64,000 nucleotides of DNA from JAGVSR01 sp963825555. Lineage in GTDB: Bacteria; Pseudomonadota; Alphaproteobacteria; Rhizobiales; Hyphomicrobiaceae. This document shows, piece after piece, positions 45,307 to 55,193 of the stretch (position 1 is its first letter; every line of letters begins with the position of its first letter). The position numbers were made by a program, and so were the translations under genes. The stretch is taken from the NCBI GenBank assembly GCA_963825555.1, contig CAWGTZ010000007.1, positions 274,950 to 338,949 of the forward strand, read 5' to 3'. A model generated the notes under the pieces. That model was not told the origin of the DNA. It did no database searches and saw nothing but the letters and a program-made list of their open reading frames with translations.

Positions 45307-45846
45307 GTGACTGGCGAACAGGATGACGAACTGGCGGCGCGGGCTGCAGCGGGAGACCGCCGGGCCTTCGCGGCCCTTCTGGAACGGCACTACGACCGCA
45401 TTTATGCGCTCGCATGGCGCTGGTCGGGCGCACGTGACCGGGCGGAAGATATTGCCCAGGATGTCTGCGTGAAGCTCGCTCAGGTGATCGGAACCTTCCG
45501 CGGCGAGGCGGCCTTTACGACCTGGCTCTACCGTTTGGCCTACACGACGACAATCGACAGCCTCAGAAGCACCCAAAGACTCTTGCCGCTCGATACGTCA
45601 CAGGTGCTGGCTCTGGTCGAGACCCCGGATGGCGCGACGCCCGAGGACGACGTTATGAGCGCAGAGATCTGGCGAACCGTGCGCGCACTCCCGGGCCAAC
45701 AGCGCGATGCGGTGCTACTCGTCTATGGCGAAGACATGAGCCATGCGGAAGCAGCCCAAATCCTGGGATGCACGGAGAAGACCGTCTCCTGGCATCTCTT
45801 CGAGGCGCGCAAACGCCTCAAAACCCTTCTCGATGCGGTGGCTTGA
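45307..45846 (+). CDS. ECF sigma factor
   Basis: 179-residue RNA polymerase sigma factor of the extracytoplasmic-function type. Region 2: HYDRIYALAWRWSGARDRAEDIAQDVCVKLAQ. Region 4 with a classic helix-turn-helix: ALPGQQRDAVLLVYGEDMSHAEAAQILGCTEKTVSWHLFEARKRL. GTG start. Only 3 bases separate its stop from the membrane-anchored VWA gene, which is likely its partner. Its target promoter is unknown. Confidence 0.9.
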   Translation: MTGEQDDELAARAAAGDRRAFAALLERHYDRIYALAWRWSGARDRAEDIAQDVCVKLAQVIGTFRGEAAFTTWLYRLAYTTTIDSLRSTQRLLPLDTSQVLALVETPDGATPEDDVMSAEIWRTVRALPGQQRDAVLLVYGEDMSHAEAAQILGCTEKTVSWHLFEARKRLKTLLDAVA

Positions 45847-45849
45847 AAC

Positions 45850-47932
45850 ATGAGCGAAAGGCAGCCCCAGAGCTTGAAGTCCCTGCCCGTTCCGCCGCCC
45901 CGCGAGACGGCGAAGCGGAAGGCCATCGCGGCCGCTCTCGCCGCATTCGAAAATTCCGAGCACGGAACCCAAGCTTCCGACGGCGCGGCACGTCCTATTC
46001 CCCGGTCTCACGCCGAGACGAGGAGAAAGTTCATGACGTTCACACGCTCACAGTATGCGATGGCCGCCTCACTCGCCGCACTCATCATCGCCGCGCCGAT
46101 TGCCTTCCGCGTTGCGGATATGCCCCGCTATGAAGAGACCGGCGAGGCCAACCAGAAACCCGCCCCGGAAATCACGGCAAATCAGAACGCGGCGGCAGAT
46201 AAGCCGCGAACCGATGCGCTCACCGAACGCGGTCGTCTGGAGGCCGAGAAGAAACTCAGGCAGGTGCCGCCGCCAGCCTCCACGGCCCTGACCGCCGTCC
46301 CAGGCGCCCCCAGAGCGGGCAACGTCGGCCCGGAGAGCAGCATAGCGGGCCTTGCTTCGCCATCGGCGGCCCCTGCTGCAGCGGCCACCCGGCGCTTCGG
46401 GCCGATGCAAATGGGAGGAGGCATTTCGGGAGCCATCAATACAGCCGATGCGGACCGCCAGCGCGTGGTCGCAGACGAAGGCTTCCGCGACCAGTTCGAA
46501 GCCACATCGATCAATCCCCTCAAACAGGTCGCAAGCGAGCCCGTTTCAACATTTTCTATCGACGTCGACACCGCTATCGTACGCTTTCGTGCGCCGGGCA
46601 CTCAATGCGGGACGTTTGCCGCCGAAGGCCGCCGTGCGCACAGAGGAGATGATCAACTACTTCGATTATGCTTATCCCTCGGCCGAAAGCGTATCGGCGC
46701 CGTTCAAGCCGACCGTGACGGTTGTTCCATCGCCGTGGAACCCGTCTAACCGCCTCGTGCATATCGGTATCAAGGGCTACGAACTCCAAAATTCGGAACG
46801 CCCACGAGCCAATCTCGTGCTGCTCGTCGACGTGTCGGGCTCCATGCAGCCAGCCGACAAGCTGCCGCTAGTCAAGAACGGTCTGCGGATGCTGGTGGAG
46901 GAATTGAAGCCCGACGATACGGTGGCTCTCGTGACTTATGCCTCGGGTTCCGGTGTCGTGCTCGAGCCGACAAAGGTATCGGAGAAGTCCAAGATCCTCT
47001 CCGCCATCGAGCAGCTCGGCGCAGGCGGATCAACAGCGGGGGCCGCCGGCATCCAGGATGCCTATCGCCTTGCTGAGCAGAGCCTCGACAAGGATGCGGT
47101 CAATCGCGTGATCCTCGCCACCGACGGAGATTTCAATGTTGGCATCACCGACCGGGAAGAGCTGAAAGGCTTCATTGAGCGCAAGCGCGACAAGGGCATC
47201 TACCTGTCGATTTTGGGCGTCGGAAGGGGCAACTACAATGACCGGCTGATGCAGACATTGGCGCAGAACGGCAACGGCGTTGCAGCCTACGCCGACACGC
47301 TTGGGGAGGCGCGCAAGGTGTTGGTCGAAGAGGCCTCCTCCACGCTCTTTCCGATCGCAAAGGATGTGAAGATCCAGGTCGAGTGGAATCCCGCGCGCGT
47401 CTCCGAGTACCGCTTGATCGGCTACGAAACGCGCGCTCTGAAGCAGGAGGACTTCAACAACGACAAGGTAGATGCAGGCGACATCGGCTCGGGCCACGCT
47501 GTCACAGCGATCTACGAAATCACCCCCGCGGGCACAAAGACGAAGCTCGTTGACGACTTGCGCTACGGCAAACCGGCAACCGAGCCGGCCGTTGAACCCG
47601 CAGGCACGGGGCAACGCTCAAGCGAAACCGCCGATGAAATCGGCTTCCTGAAGATGCGCTTCAAGCTGCCGAAGTCCGACACGTCGGCTCCGCTCAGCCT
47701 CGCCATCACAGATGCCATGGTTCAACCTGCCATCGAGAGCGCCTCTGCCGACGTACGTTTCTCCGTCGCGGTCGCAGGCTTCAGCGAGATCCTGCGCGGC
47801 TCGCCGTATCTGAAATCGTTTGCCTTCGACGATGTCGTCGCGCTCGCGACCTCGGCCCGTGGTGAGGACCCATTTGGACAGCGCAACGAGTTCCTAAGCC
47901 TCGTACGCCTCGCCAGATCCGCCCAGCCCTGA
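45850..47932 (+). pseudogene. Membrane-anchored VWA-domain protein (YfbK-like), frameshifted at about 46576
   Basis: N-terminal cytoplasmic part (about 60 residues, MSERQPQSLKSLPVPPPRETAKRK), one membrane span (MAASLAALIIAAPIAFRVA), then a Pro/Ala linker and a periplasmic YfbK-type von Willebrand factor A domain. The frame runs to DVDTAIVR, then one base near 46576 must be removed to reach SYAFVRRALNAGRLPPKAAVRTEEMINYFDYAYP in the next frame. MIDAS motif VDVSGSM is intact, as is the domain downstream to 47932. About 693 residues after repair. Probably the partner of the ECF sigma factor, with the N-terminus in the anti-sigma position (inference). Confidence 0.78.
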
Positions 47933-47985
47933 ATATTCCGAAGCTGAGCGTCCCCGAACGGGGTGTTCCCTAAGGAACAGACGCG

Positions 47986-48022
47986 GAAGGGCCGGACCCG
48001 CACCGTCGGACCCGGCCCTTTC
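47986..48022 (+). terminator. Terminator after the VWA gene
   Basis: aagggccgg (47987-47995) pairs with ccggccctt (48012-48020) around an unpaired inner region, followed by tt. Located 50 bases after the stop. Confidence 0.6.
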
Positions 48023-48076
48023 GGCTCGGCCAATAGTTGTAGCTGCGCATTTATTCAACCAAAGCACGACAAAGCG

Positions 48077-48143
48077 AACGATCATTCTTCTTGACGGCAT
48101 CACAGGGAGGACGGATGATCCAAATAAAACGATCATTCGTTTT
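48077..48143 (+). promoter_or_regulatory. TetR operator pair flanking a promoter
   Basis: aacgatcattc occurs at 48077-48087 and again inside a palindrome at 48126-48143 (AAAACGA-tcat-TCGTTTT), the two 51 bases apart. Between them lies a possible promoter, TTGACG at 48091 and GATGAT at 48114, spacing 17. Sites at both ends of a promoter just before a TetR gene suggest autorepression. Confidence 0.6.
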
Positions 48144-48207
48144 ACCAGCAGATTACAGGCGGTCGACCCGTCGCCTCAACAGGGCCCCACGGAGCGGACA
48201 GGCACAG

Positions 48208-48852
48208 ATGCCAAAACTTAAACCCGATACCCAGCGCGCACGCCGCGAGCACATCCTGGACGCCGCCGAGCGCTGCTTTTCCCGCGCCGGCTTCCACGCC
48301 ACCAGCATGCAGGACATCTGCCGCGAGGCCAGCGTCAGCCCCGGCGCGCTGTACGTCTATTTCGCGTCCAAGGAAGCGCTGATCGCCGGCATCTCCGAAC
48401 GGGATCGCCAGGAATTCCAGATGCGCTTTGAGCAATTGGCCTCCACACCGGATTTTTTCGAGGCGCTCAAGAAAATCTCGGACAGCTATTTTACCGAGGA
48501 TCCTCCCTATCGGCGTCTCATGTGCGTGGAGATCGGTTTGGAATCCACGCGCAACCCGCAGGTCGGCGAGATCCACCGCGCAGTCGACGACTATGTCCAC
48601 AGCGCATTCGAAAATCTCTTCCAGAAGATGATCGACGAAGGTCGCATCGCGCCCGATCTGGATGCCCCCGCACTTGCGGGCCTCTTCATGGTGATCGGAG
48701 ACGGCCTGTTCTGGCGCCGCGCGATCGATCCGAATTTCGACGCCGAGAAGACGCTGCCAGGTGCGATCGCACTTGTACGGCAGCTCCTGAAACCCGTCGA
48801 AGCCAACACAGACGCGCGAAACGCGCAACTTCGCAAGGAAGCCGTATCTTGA
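48208..48852 (+). CDS. TetR-family repressor of the RND operon
   Basis: 214 residues. N-terminal HTH ARREHILDAAERCFSRAGFHATSMQDICREASVSPGALYVYFASKEALI, with a variable ligand-binding C-terminus. ATG at 48208 is chosen because the operator palindrome lies just upstream and the longer open frame to 48091 crosses it. The next gene starts within its stop (ttga overlap), so the operon is tetR, adaptor, pump. It probably represses efflux until a drug binds, but the inducer is unknown. Confidence 0.9.
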   Translation: MPKLKPDTQRARREHILDAAERCFSRAGFHATSMQDICREASVSPGALYVYFASKEALIAGISERDRQEFQMRFEQLASTPDFFEALKKISDSYFTEDPPYRRLMCVEIGLESTRNPQVGEIHRAVDDYVHSAFENLFQKMIDEGRIAPDLDAPALAGLFMVIGDGLFWRRAIDPNFDAEKTLPGAIALVRQLLKPVEANTDARNAQLRKEAVS

Positions 48853-50084
48853 GTCCCAGATTCCTTTTCACCTTTGCCGTGCTGGCTATCGCGGGCGCCA
48901 TCATCTGGGCGACAGACAGTCATCGCACGCTGATCGAGCTTCTGGCGCACCGCAAGCCCAAAGCCGAGACGGTTGCGACCGTCGCACCGCCCTCGGTAAC
49001 GGTCGCGCGCGTCAAGCCTGCTGACTTCGTAGAGACGGTTCTCGTGACGGGCTCTCTCGTTCCCCGCGAGGACGTGCTCGTCGCGCCCGAAGTCGAAGGC
49101 CTGCGCATCATGGATATAAAGGCCGACGAGGGCGACGTCGTGAAGAAGGGCGAAGTTCTCGCCGTGCTTGAAACGGTGACGCTCGACGCGCAACTTGCGC
49201 AGAACAACGCCGACCTCGAACGCAGCATCGCCGCGATCTCACAGGCCAAAAACCAGATTACGGATGTGGAGGCCCGTCTCGCGGAAGCGAAAGCACAGCT
49301 GGAGCGCGCCAAGCCGTTGGAGAAGTCGGGCTACCTGTCGGGCAGCGTTCTCGACCAGCGCCAAGCGGCAGCAAGTTCACTCGCAGCCCTGCTGCAATCG
49401 GCACGCAACGGACTCGCAGCAGCGGAAGCCGACAAAGTACGTATCGAGGCCCAGCGTCGGGAACTCGAATGGCGCCGATCGCGAACCGAGATACGTGCCC
49501 CAGTGGATGGTCTCATCAGCCGGCGCTCCGCTCACATCGGCGCAATCGCCACCGCTGTCGGTCTTGCAGCGGGCGAGCCCATGTTTCGCATCATCCAGGA
49601 CGGCGAGATCGAACTCGATGCGGAGGTCGGGGAAGCGGATGTCGGCAAGGTCCACGAGGGGCAGTCAGCTACCATCACCATTGCAGACGGCCTGAACGTC
49701 TCGGGCAAAGTGCAACTCGTTTCGCCTGTTGTCGATCGCGCGACCCGGCTGGGGCGGGTGCGTGTTTTCATCGGTGCCGATCCGCGCCTGCGCATCGGCA
49801 CCTTCGCCAGCGGCAATATCGAGACGGCGCGCGAGCGTGGCCTCTCCGTTCCGGTTTCCGCGATCAGCACGGCAAACGGCGTTTCCACGGCGCTGGTCCT
49901 CGACGGCGACACGGTGCGGGCGCGCACGATTGAAACCGGTCTCACCTCCGGCGGCCTCGCCCAAGTCATCAAGGGGCTCACGGAAGGCGACCGGGTAATT
50001 GCGCGCGCGGGCACCTTCCTCAAAGACGGCGACGTCGTACGTGCGGTCGAGACCGACACGCGGGCCGTGAGTGAGGCTCGATGA
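48849..50084 (+). CDS. RND efflux periplasmic adaptor
   Basis: 411-residue membrane fusion protein. Single N-terminal hydrophobic anchor (RFLFTFAVLAIAGAIIWA). Biotinyl/lipoyl-type half (VAPEVEGLRIMDIKADEGDVVKKGEVLAVLETV), alpha-hairpin helices, then IRAPVDGLISRRSAHIGAI, and a beta-barrel/membrane-proximal end (LTEGDRVIARAGTFLKDGDVV). Start is TTG at 48849, overlapping the tetR stop. Overlaps the pump gene by four bases. Confidence 0.88.
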   Translation: MSPRFLFTFAVLAIAGAIIWATDSHRTLIELLAHRKPKAETVATVAPPSVTVARVKPADFVETVLVTGSLVPREDVLVAPEVEGLRIMDIKADEGDVVKKGEVLAVLETVTLDAQLAQNNADLERSIAAISQAKNQITDVEARLAEAKAQLERAKPLEKSGYLSGSVLDQRQAAASSLAALLQSARNGLAAAEADKVRIEAQRRELEWRRSRTEIRAPVDGLISRRSAHIGAIATAVGLAAGEPMFRIIQDGEIELDAEVGEADVGKVHEGQSATITIADGLNVSGKVQLVSPVVDRATRLGRVRVFIGADPRLRIGTFASGNIETARERGLSVPVSAISTANGVSTALVLDGDTVRARTIETGLTSGGLAQVIKGLTEGDRVIARAGTFLKDGDVVRAVETDTRAVSEAR

Positions 50085-53000
50085 CCCCCTCCCGGATCAA
50101 CTTCTCGGCGTACTCGATCCGCAAGCCTTTGCCTGCGATCCTGATCTTCGTCGTGCTCTGCTTCCTCGGCATCATGAGCTTCCGTTCGCTGCCGGTCACG
50201 CGCTTTCCAAACATCGACGTGCCGCTGGTCTCCGTGACCATAAACCAATCGGGGGCCACTCCGGCCGAACTCGAAACGCAGGTCGCCAAAATCGTCGAAG
50301 ATTCAGTCGCCAACATCACCGGCGTCAAACATCTTATCTCAACGCTAAACGACGGTGCCTCGACGACTGTCATCGAGTTCCGCCTTGAGGTCGATACCGA
50401 TCGCGCCCTCAACGACGTAAAGGATGCGATCGAGAAGATCCGGCCCGAGCTACCGCGAACCATTGACGAACCGATCATCCAGCGCATCGATGTCGAAGGC
50501 CAGGCCATCCTCGCCTATGCCGCATCCGCGCCTGGCATGACGCTCGAGCAGCTATCCTGGCACGTTGACGACATCGTCAAGCGGGAACTGCTCGTGGTGA
50601 AAGGGGTTGGCCGCGTAGAGCGTTACGGCGGTGTGAAGCGAGAGATTCGCGTCCTGCTCGATCCGGACCGGTTGCTCGCCTTCGGCGTGACGGCGGCCGA
50701 TATCAACCGCCAGATCCGCGCGACCAACCTCGATGTGGGCTCCGGTCGCGGCGAGGTTGGTCAGCAGGAGCAGGCAATTCGGATTCTGGCCGGCGCGCGC
50801 ACGGTCAAGGAGCTCGGGGAAACCAAGATCGCGCTCTCCGGCGGCCGCTACGTGCGCCTTTCGGATATCGGCCGTGTTCTGGACGATGCGGAAGAACCAC
50901 GCTCCTTCGCGCGGCTTGATGGCCAGCCGGTCGTGTCGTTCTCCATCTTCCGCTCGAAGGGATCGAGTGAACTCTCGGTTGCCGAAGCGGTGGAGAAAAG
51001 ACTCGCCGAACTCAGTATTCGCTATCCCGAGGTGAGCCTGAGCAAAATCGACGACGCGGTCGCCTATACCCGCGGCAACTACGAAGCGGCGATGACGACG
51101 CTGCTCGAGGGCGCGCTGCTAGCAGTGATCACGGTTTTTCTCTTCCTGCGCAACTGGCGGGCAACCCTCATCACGGCGATCGCCCTGCCTCTGTCGGCGA
51201 TCCCGACATTCTGGGCCATGAGCATGATGGGCTTCTCGCTTAATCTTGTGAGCCTGCTCGCCATTACGCTCGTGACGGGCATTCTCGTTGACGATGCCAT
51301 CGTCGAAATCGAGAACATCGTTCGGCACATGCGCATGGGCAAGTCACCCTATCGGGCAGCAATGGAGGCGGCCGACGAGATCGGCCTAGCCGTTATCGCG
51401 ATTACGCTGACGATCGTTGCCATCTTTGCTCCCGTCTCGTTCATGGGCGGCATCGCCGGGCAGTACTTCAAGCAGTTCGGCTTGACGGTTGCGGTGGCCG
51501 TTTTGTTCTCACTTCTCGTCGCGCGCCTCATAACACCCATGATGGCGGCCTATCTGATGCGTCCGGCCGAATCCCATGACGTGGAAGCCGGCACGATCAT
51601 GCGGACCTATGTCCGGTTCCTCGCCGCCACCCTGCGGGTCCGTTATCTGACGCTCCTCGTCGGGCTGGGCGTGTTTGCCGGCTCCATCTACGCCACCGCT
51701 GCGCTTCCGACGGGCTTCATCCCCGACGAGGACACCTCGCGTGTGGTCATTTCCGCCGAACTGCCCCCGGGTGCGAGGCTGGAAGAAACTCGAGAGATGA
51801 CGGACGAGATTACGCGGCGGCTGAGGGATATACCCGAAGTCGCCAGCGTCTTTGCCCTTGGCGGAACGTCGCCCACTGGCACGCTCGAGGTGCGCCGCGC
51901 GAGCATCAACGTCCGGCTGGTCCCGAAGTCCGAGCGCGATATCGCCCAGAAGGAACTGAAGGCCGTGATGTCGGCCCGCATCGCTGACGTTCCGGACGTG
52001 CGGGCCTGGTTCGTCAACGAGCGTGGTGAGCGTGAACTCTCGTTCTCGCTGCTTGCCCGCGACGGCGAGGCGCTGGAGGAAGGCGTCTCACGTATCGAGA
52101 CCGCCATTCGCAAACTGCCAGGCTTCTTCAACGTCGCTTCGAAGGCCGCTCTCGACCGACCCGAAATCCGCATTGTGCCTCTCCTCGACAAGGCTTCCAG
52201 CCTTGGCATCACGCCCGACCAGATCGCAGAGACGGTGCGCGTCGCCACCATCGGTGACGTTGACGCCAATCTCGCCAAGTTCACCTCGGGCGATCGTCTG
52301 ATCCCGATTCGGGTGCAGATGGAGGAGGAGGCGCGCGAGAATTTGCAGCGGATCTCAAACCTGCGCATCACGAATGCCAGCGGCGACGCCATTCCGCTTT
52401 CCGCCGTTGCCGATATTTCCTTCGGCAGGGGCCCGAGCGCCGTCGATCGCTACGACCGGGAGCGGCGAGCCGAAATAGGCGCCGATCTCGTGCGCGGCTT
52501 CGCGCTCGGAACGGCGCGCGAGGACTTCCTCGCCGCAGTGGAGAAGGTTGGCCTGCCTGAAGGCGTGCGCATCCAGGCGACCGGCGACGCGGAGATCCAG
52601 GACGAGGTGGCGAACGGCTTTATCATGGCGATGGGAACCGGTCTGATGATCGTGCTCGGACTGCTCATTCTGCTCTTCGGCAGCGTGTTCCAGCCGATTA
52701 CCATTCTGCTGTCGCTTCCCCTGTCATTCGGCGGCGTTGTCATCGCACTTCTGGCGACCAGCAATCCGATCAGCATGCCGGTTTATATCGGCCTGCTCAT
52801 GCTCATGGGCATCGTCACAAAGAACGCGATCATGCTCGTGGATTTCGCCGTGGAGGAGATCGCGCGCGGCACGGATCGCATCACGGCACTTCTCGAAGCC
52901 GGCCGCAAGCGGGCCCGCCCCATCGTCATGACGACGATCGCCATGGCCGCGGGCATGCTGCCCAGCGCTTACGCGCTCGGCGACGGCGGCGAATTCCGCT

Positions 53001-53251
53001 CGCCCATGGCCATCGCGGTGATAGGCGGCCTTCTGGTATCCACCGTACTTTCGCTGGTGTTCGTGCCATCCTTCTTCACGGTCATGGACGACCTTTCGCG
53101 GCTTGTCGCTTGGCTCATGCAGTTCTTGATCCGGCCAAACGCGACCGACGAGGCGAACGAGGAGAATCGCGACGGAACCTCGCCGCAGGTTTCGAAAGAT
53201 GAGCGGCCTGCCACGACGCCATCCGAAGATAGACGGCTCGCCGCCGAGTAG
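50081..53251 (+). CDS. RND efflux pump (AcrB/MexB-like permease)
   Basis: 1056 residues, inner-membrane proton-driven transporter of the hydrophobe/amphiphile exporter type. Twelve membrane helices in two repeats with large periplasmic loops. N-terminus ILIFVVLCFLGIMSFRSLPVTRFPNIDVPLVSVTINQSGATPAELE is typical. TM4 has LVTGILVDDAIVEIENIVRHM, with the paired acids used for proton relay, and TM10-11 region is AVEEIARGTDRITALLEAGRKRARPIVMTT. The C-terminal 40 residues are charged. No outer-membrane channel gene is next to it. Substrate unknown. Confidence 0.93.
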   Translation: MTPSRINFSAYSIRKPLPAILIFVVLCFLGIMSFRSLPVTRFPNIDVPLVSVTINQSGATPAELETQVAKIVEDSVANITGVKHLISTLNDGASTTVIEFRLEVDTDRALNDVKDAIEKIRPELPRTIDEPIIQRIDVEGQAILAYAASAPGMTLEQLSWHVDDIVKRELLVVKGVGRVERYGGVKREIRVLLDPDRLLAFGVTAADINRQIRATNLDVGSGRGEVGQQEQAIRILAGARTVKELGETKIALSGGRYVRLSDIGRVLDDAEEPRSFARLDGQPVVSFSIFRSKGSSELSVAEAVEKRLAELSIRYPEVSLSKIDDAVAYTRGNYEAAMTTLLEGALLAVITVFLFLRNWRATLITAIALPLSAIPTFWAMSMMGFSLNLVSLLAITLVTGILVDDAIVEIENIVRHMRMGKSPYRAAMEAADEIGLAVIAITLTIVAIFAPVSFMGGIAGQYFKQFGLTVAVAVLFSLLVARLITPMMAAYLMRPAESHDVEAGTIMRTYVRFLAATLRVRYLTLLVGLGVFAGSIYATAALPTGFIPDEDTSRVVISAELPPGARLEETREMTDEITRRLRDIPEVASVFALGGTSPTGTLEVRRASINVRLVPKSERDIAQKELKAVMSARIADVPDVRAWFVNERGERELSFSLLARDGEALEEGVSRIETAIRKLPGFFNVASKAALDRPEIRIVPLLDKASSLGITPDQIAETVRVATIGDVDANLAKFTSGDRLIPIRVQMEEEARENLQRISNLRITNASGDAIPLSAVADISFGRGPSAVDRYDRERRAEIGADLVRGFALGTAREDFLAAVEKVGLPEGVRIQATGDAEIQDEVANGFIMAMGTGLMIVLGLLILLFGSVFQPITILLSLPLSFGGVVIALLATSNPISMPVYIGLLMLMGIVTKNAIMLVDFAVEEIARGTDRITALLEAGRKRARPIVMTTIAMAAGMLPSAYALGDGGEFRSPMAIAVIGGLLVSTVLSLVFVPSFFTVMDDLSRLVAWLMQFLIRPNATDEANEENRDGTSPQVSKDERPATTPSEDRRLAAE

Positions 53252-53292
53252 CCGGCTGGCGCGCGATGCACCGGCCACCGGACGACCCCAAC

Positions 53293-53327
53293 AGAAAAGC
53301 GCGGGAAAGATCCCGCGCTTTTCTTAA
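53293..53327. terminator. Terminator between the RND and ABC operons
   Basis: agaaaagcgcggga (53293-53306) and tcccgcgcttttct (53311-53324), perfect 14-bp stem, 4-base loop. T-rich on both sides, so it serves both converging operons. Confidence 0.85.
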
Positions 53328-53362
53328 ATCCGACCTGGTGGCGTCGCCCGATGGCGCCATGC

Positions 53363-54445
53363 TCAAGAGGCGTCGTCAGCCGTGAAGAAGACGTCGACGC
53401 GCATTCCGGTCAATAGCGGCGGCTGACCGTCGAGCGAAACCATGACTTCCAGCACCTCCACGTCGCTCGGCCGGCGGGGGCCGCGCGAGGCGATACGCTG
53501 AGGCCCCAGCGCCGGAGCTATCGAGGTCACCACTCCGCTGAACTCCTGACCGGCGAAAGCATCGGCCTTGATAACGGCCTTCTGCCCGACGCGGATTTTT
53601 AAGACGTCACGCTCTTCCACCTCGGTGCGCACGCGCAGGGACGTCAGATCTCCAAACAAGACCAACGGCGCATCAGGCGACATCACGGCAACCTCGCCCT
53701 GCTTGGCCCAGACATTCAAAACGGTGCCGTCCGCGGGGGCGCGAATTCGCGTTCGCTGTATTGCATTTTCCACCTGTGTCACATCAGAGCGCGCAAGAGA
53801 GAGTGACGATTCCAGGCGTGACGGCAACGGCATGTTTTCGTTGGCCAGAACTCGTTCCAGCGCTGAACGCTCTTCGGCAAGTTTGGTTCGGGCGTCGGCC
53901 ATCTTCGTGCGCACGGCATCAAGATCATCGGCATTGGCGGTGCCGGCACGTACCTTGCGCCCGACCTCGTCGAAAGCCAGTTGGGCAGCAAACAAGGCCC
54001 TCTCCGCAGCGGCGACGGCATCTTCGGCGTTGCGCCGCTCCAAAGCGGGGCCTTGGACCGCCTCCTCGTCACGCTCCAGCACGCGCACGGCCTCTTCCGC
54101 CAACGCCGCCGTGAGTTTGGCCTGAAGGTCCTCGTCATCGAGCCGCACGAGCAAATCGCCCCCGTTGACGGTCTCGCCGGACTTGGCGATCACCTCCATG
54201 ATCTCACCCGAAGACTGCGCCATGATGCGGATCTCGCCGTCCTTCGGCTCGACGCGGCCCGTCGCGGACGCGGCCCACGCGCCCGTTGGAGACTGGCCCT
54301 GCTCTGCCGCCGCAACCTGCATCGTCCCGGCCTGAGCATTTTCCTGGCTGTGCGACGAGAGCGTCCCGTTGATGAGTACGCTCAGTGCAATGGCAATTAT
54401 GCCCGCCACGGTCAGCGTCTGCACGGTTGGATCCACTTTAAGCAT
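53363..54445 (-). CDS. ABC exporter periplasmic adaptor (HlyD/DevB-like)
   Basis: 360 residues. N-terminal membrane span, then beta-lipoyl parts, a long coiled-coil (AERALFAAQLAFDEVGRKVRAGTANADDLDAVRTKM), and IRAPADGTVLNVWAKQGEVA. Last gene of a minus-strand operon with ATPase and permease, in the DevB position of DevBCA-type exporters. Overlaps the ATPase gene by 8 bases. Substrate unknown. Confidence 0.85.
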   Translation of the reverse strand: MLKVDPTVQTLTVAGIIAIALSVLINGTLSSHSQENAQAGTMQVAAAEQGQSPTGAWAASATGRVEPKDGEIRIMAQSSGEIMEVIAKSGETVNGGDLLVRLDDEDLQAKLTAALAEEAVRVLERDEEAVQGPALERRNAEDAVAAAERALFAAQLAFDEVGRKVRAGTANADDLDAVRTKMADARTKLAEERSALERVLANENMPLPSRLESSLSLARSDVTQVENAIQRTRIRAPADGTVLNVWAKQGEVAVMSPDAPLVLFGDLTSLRVRTEVEERDVLKIRVGQKAVIKADAFAGQEFSGVVTSIAPALGPQRIASRGPRRPSDVEVLEVMVSLDGQPPLLTGMRVDVFFTADDAS

Positions 54446-55193
54446 TTGCTTTACGCCTCTTCTTCGTCAAATCGGTGATTTCGGGCGAGTTGACGCCCTC
54501 GGGCCGGCGTTCCTCGCCGACGATCTTTCCGTCCTCGATACGGATCACGCGGTCCGCGTACCCAAGCGTTCGAGGGTCATGCGTCACGGCCAGAACGCTG
54601 CGGTTCTGATCTTTTGCGATGCGAGCCAGCAGCGCCATGACGGCGTGCCCGTTCTCGCTGTCGAGAGCCGCCGTCGGTTCGTCGGCAAGAACGATGGAAG
54701 GCGAAGCTGCAATGGCACGCGCAACGGCAACGCGCTGCTGCTCTCCGCCTGAAAGGTTGCTGGGATAGTTCTGAAGGCGATGGCCAAGGCCGACTTCGCG
54801 CAGCACCTCCTCGGCCCGGGCGGCGGCGGGATAACCCTTCTGACCAAGCACGTCGAGCGCAATGCGAACGTTCTCGACGGCGTTGAGCGTCGGAAAAAGA
54901 TTATAGCTCTGGAAGATAAAGCCGATGTGCTTGCGCCTCAGTTCAGCCAGTTCCTCAGGGCCGAGCCCCCCCGTTGCGCGACCTGCGATGCGGATCTCGC
55001 CCGAAGTCGGCGACAGGATGCAGCCCAGGATCGACAAAAGCGTCGTCTTGCCGGAGCCGGAGGGACCCATCAGCAAAGTCAGTTCGCCTGGCACCAGCTC
55101 CAGGCTGACACCTCTCAGCGCCATGACCTTGCCGGCACCCTTGCCAAGCTCCTTGACGATATTCTTAGCCTCGAGAACGGGTACGTTCGTCAT
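54438..55193 (-). CDS. ABC exporter ATPase (DevA-like)
   Basis: 251 residues. Walker A GPSGSGKTTLL near residue 43, Q-loop FIFQSYNLFPTLNAVENV, signature NLSGGEQQRVAVARAI, Walker B IVLADEPTAALD, and the LolD/DevA-type end GYADRVIRIEDGKIVGEERR. Overlaps the permease gene by four bases (atga), and the adaptor gene downstream. Drives export by the permease-adaptor complex. Confidence 0.93.
   Translation of the reverse strand: MTNVPVLEAKNIVKELGKGAGKVMALRGVSLELVPGELTLLMGPSGSGKTTLLSILGCILSPTSGEIRIAGRATGGLGPEELAELRRKHIGFIFQSYNLFPTLNAVENVRIALDVLGQKGYPAAARAEEVLREVGLGHRLQNYPSNLSGGEQQRVAVARAIAASPSIVLADEPTAALDSENGHAVMALLARIAKDQNRSVLAVTHDPRTLGYADRVIRIEDGKIVGEERRPEGVNSPEITDLTKKRRKANA

Noticed and set aside
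48115..48207. Upstream start of the TetR gene at 48115
   Set aside because: The extra N-terminal residues are translated from the operator palindrome region; the family start at 48208 is better.
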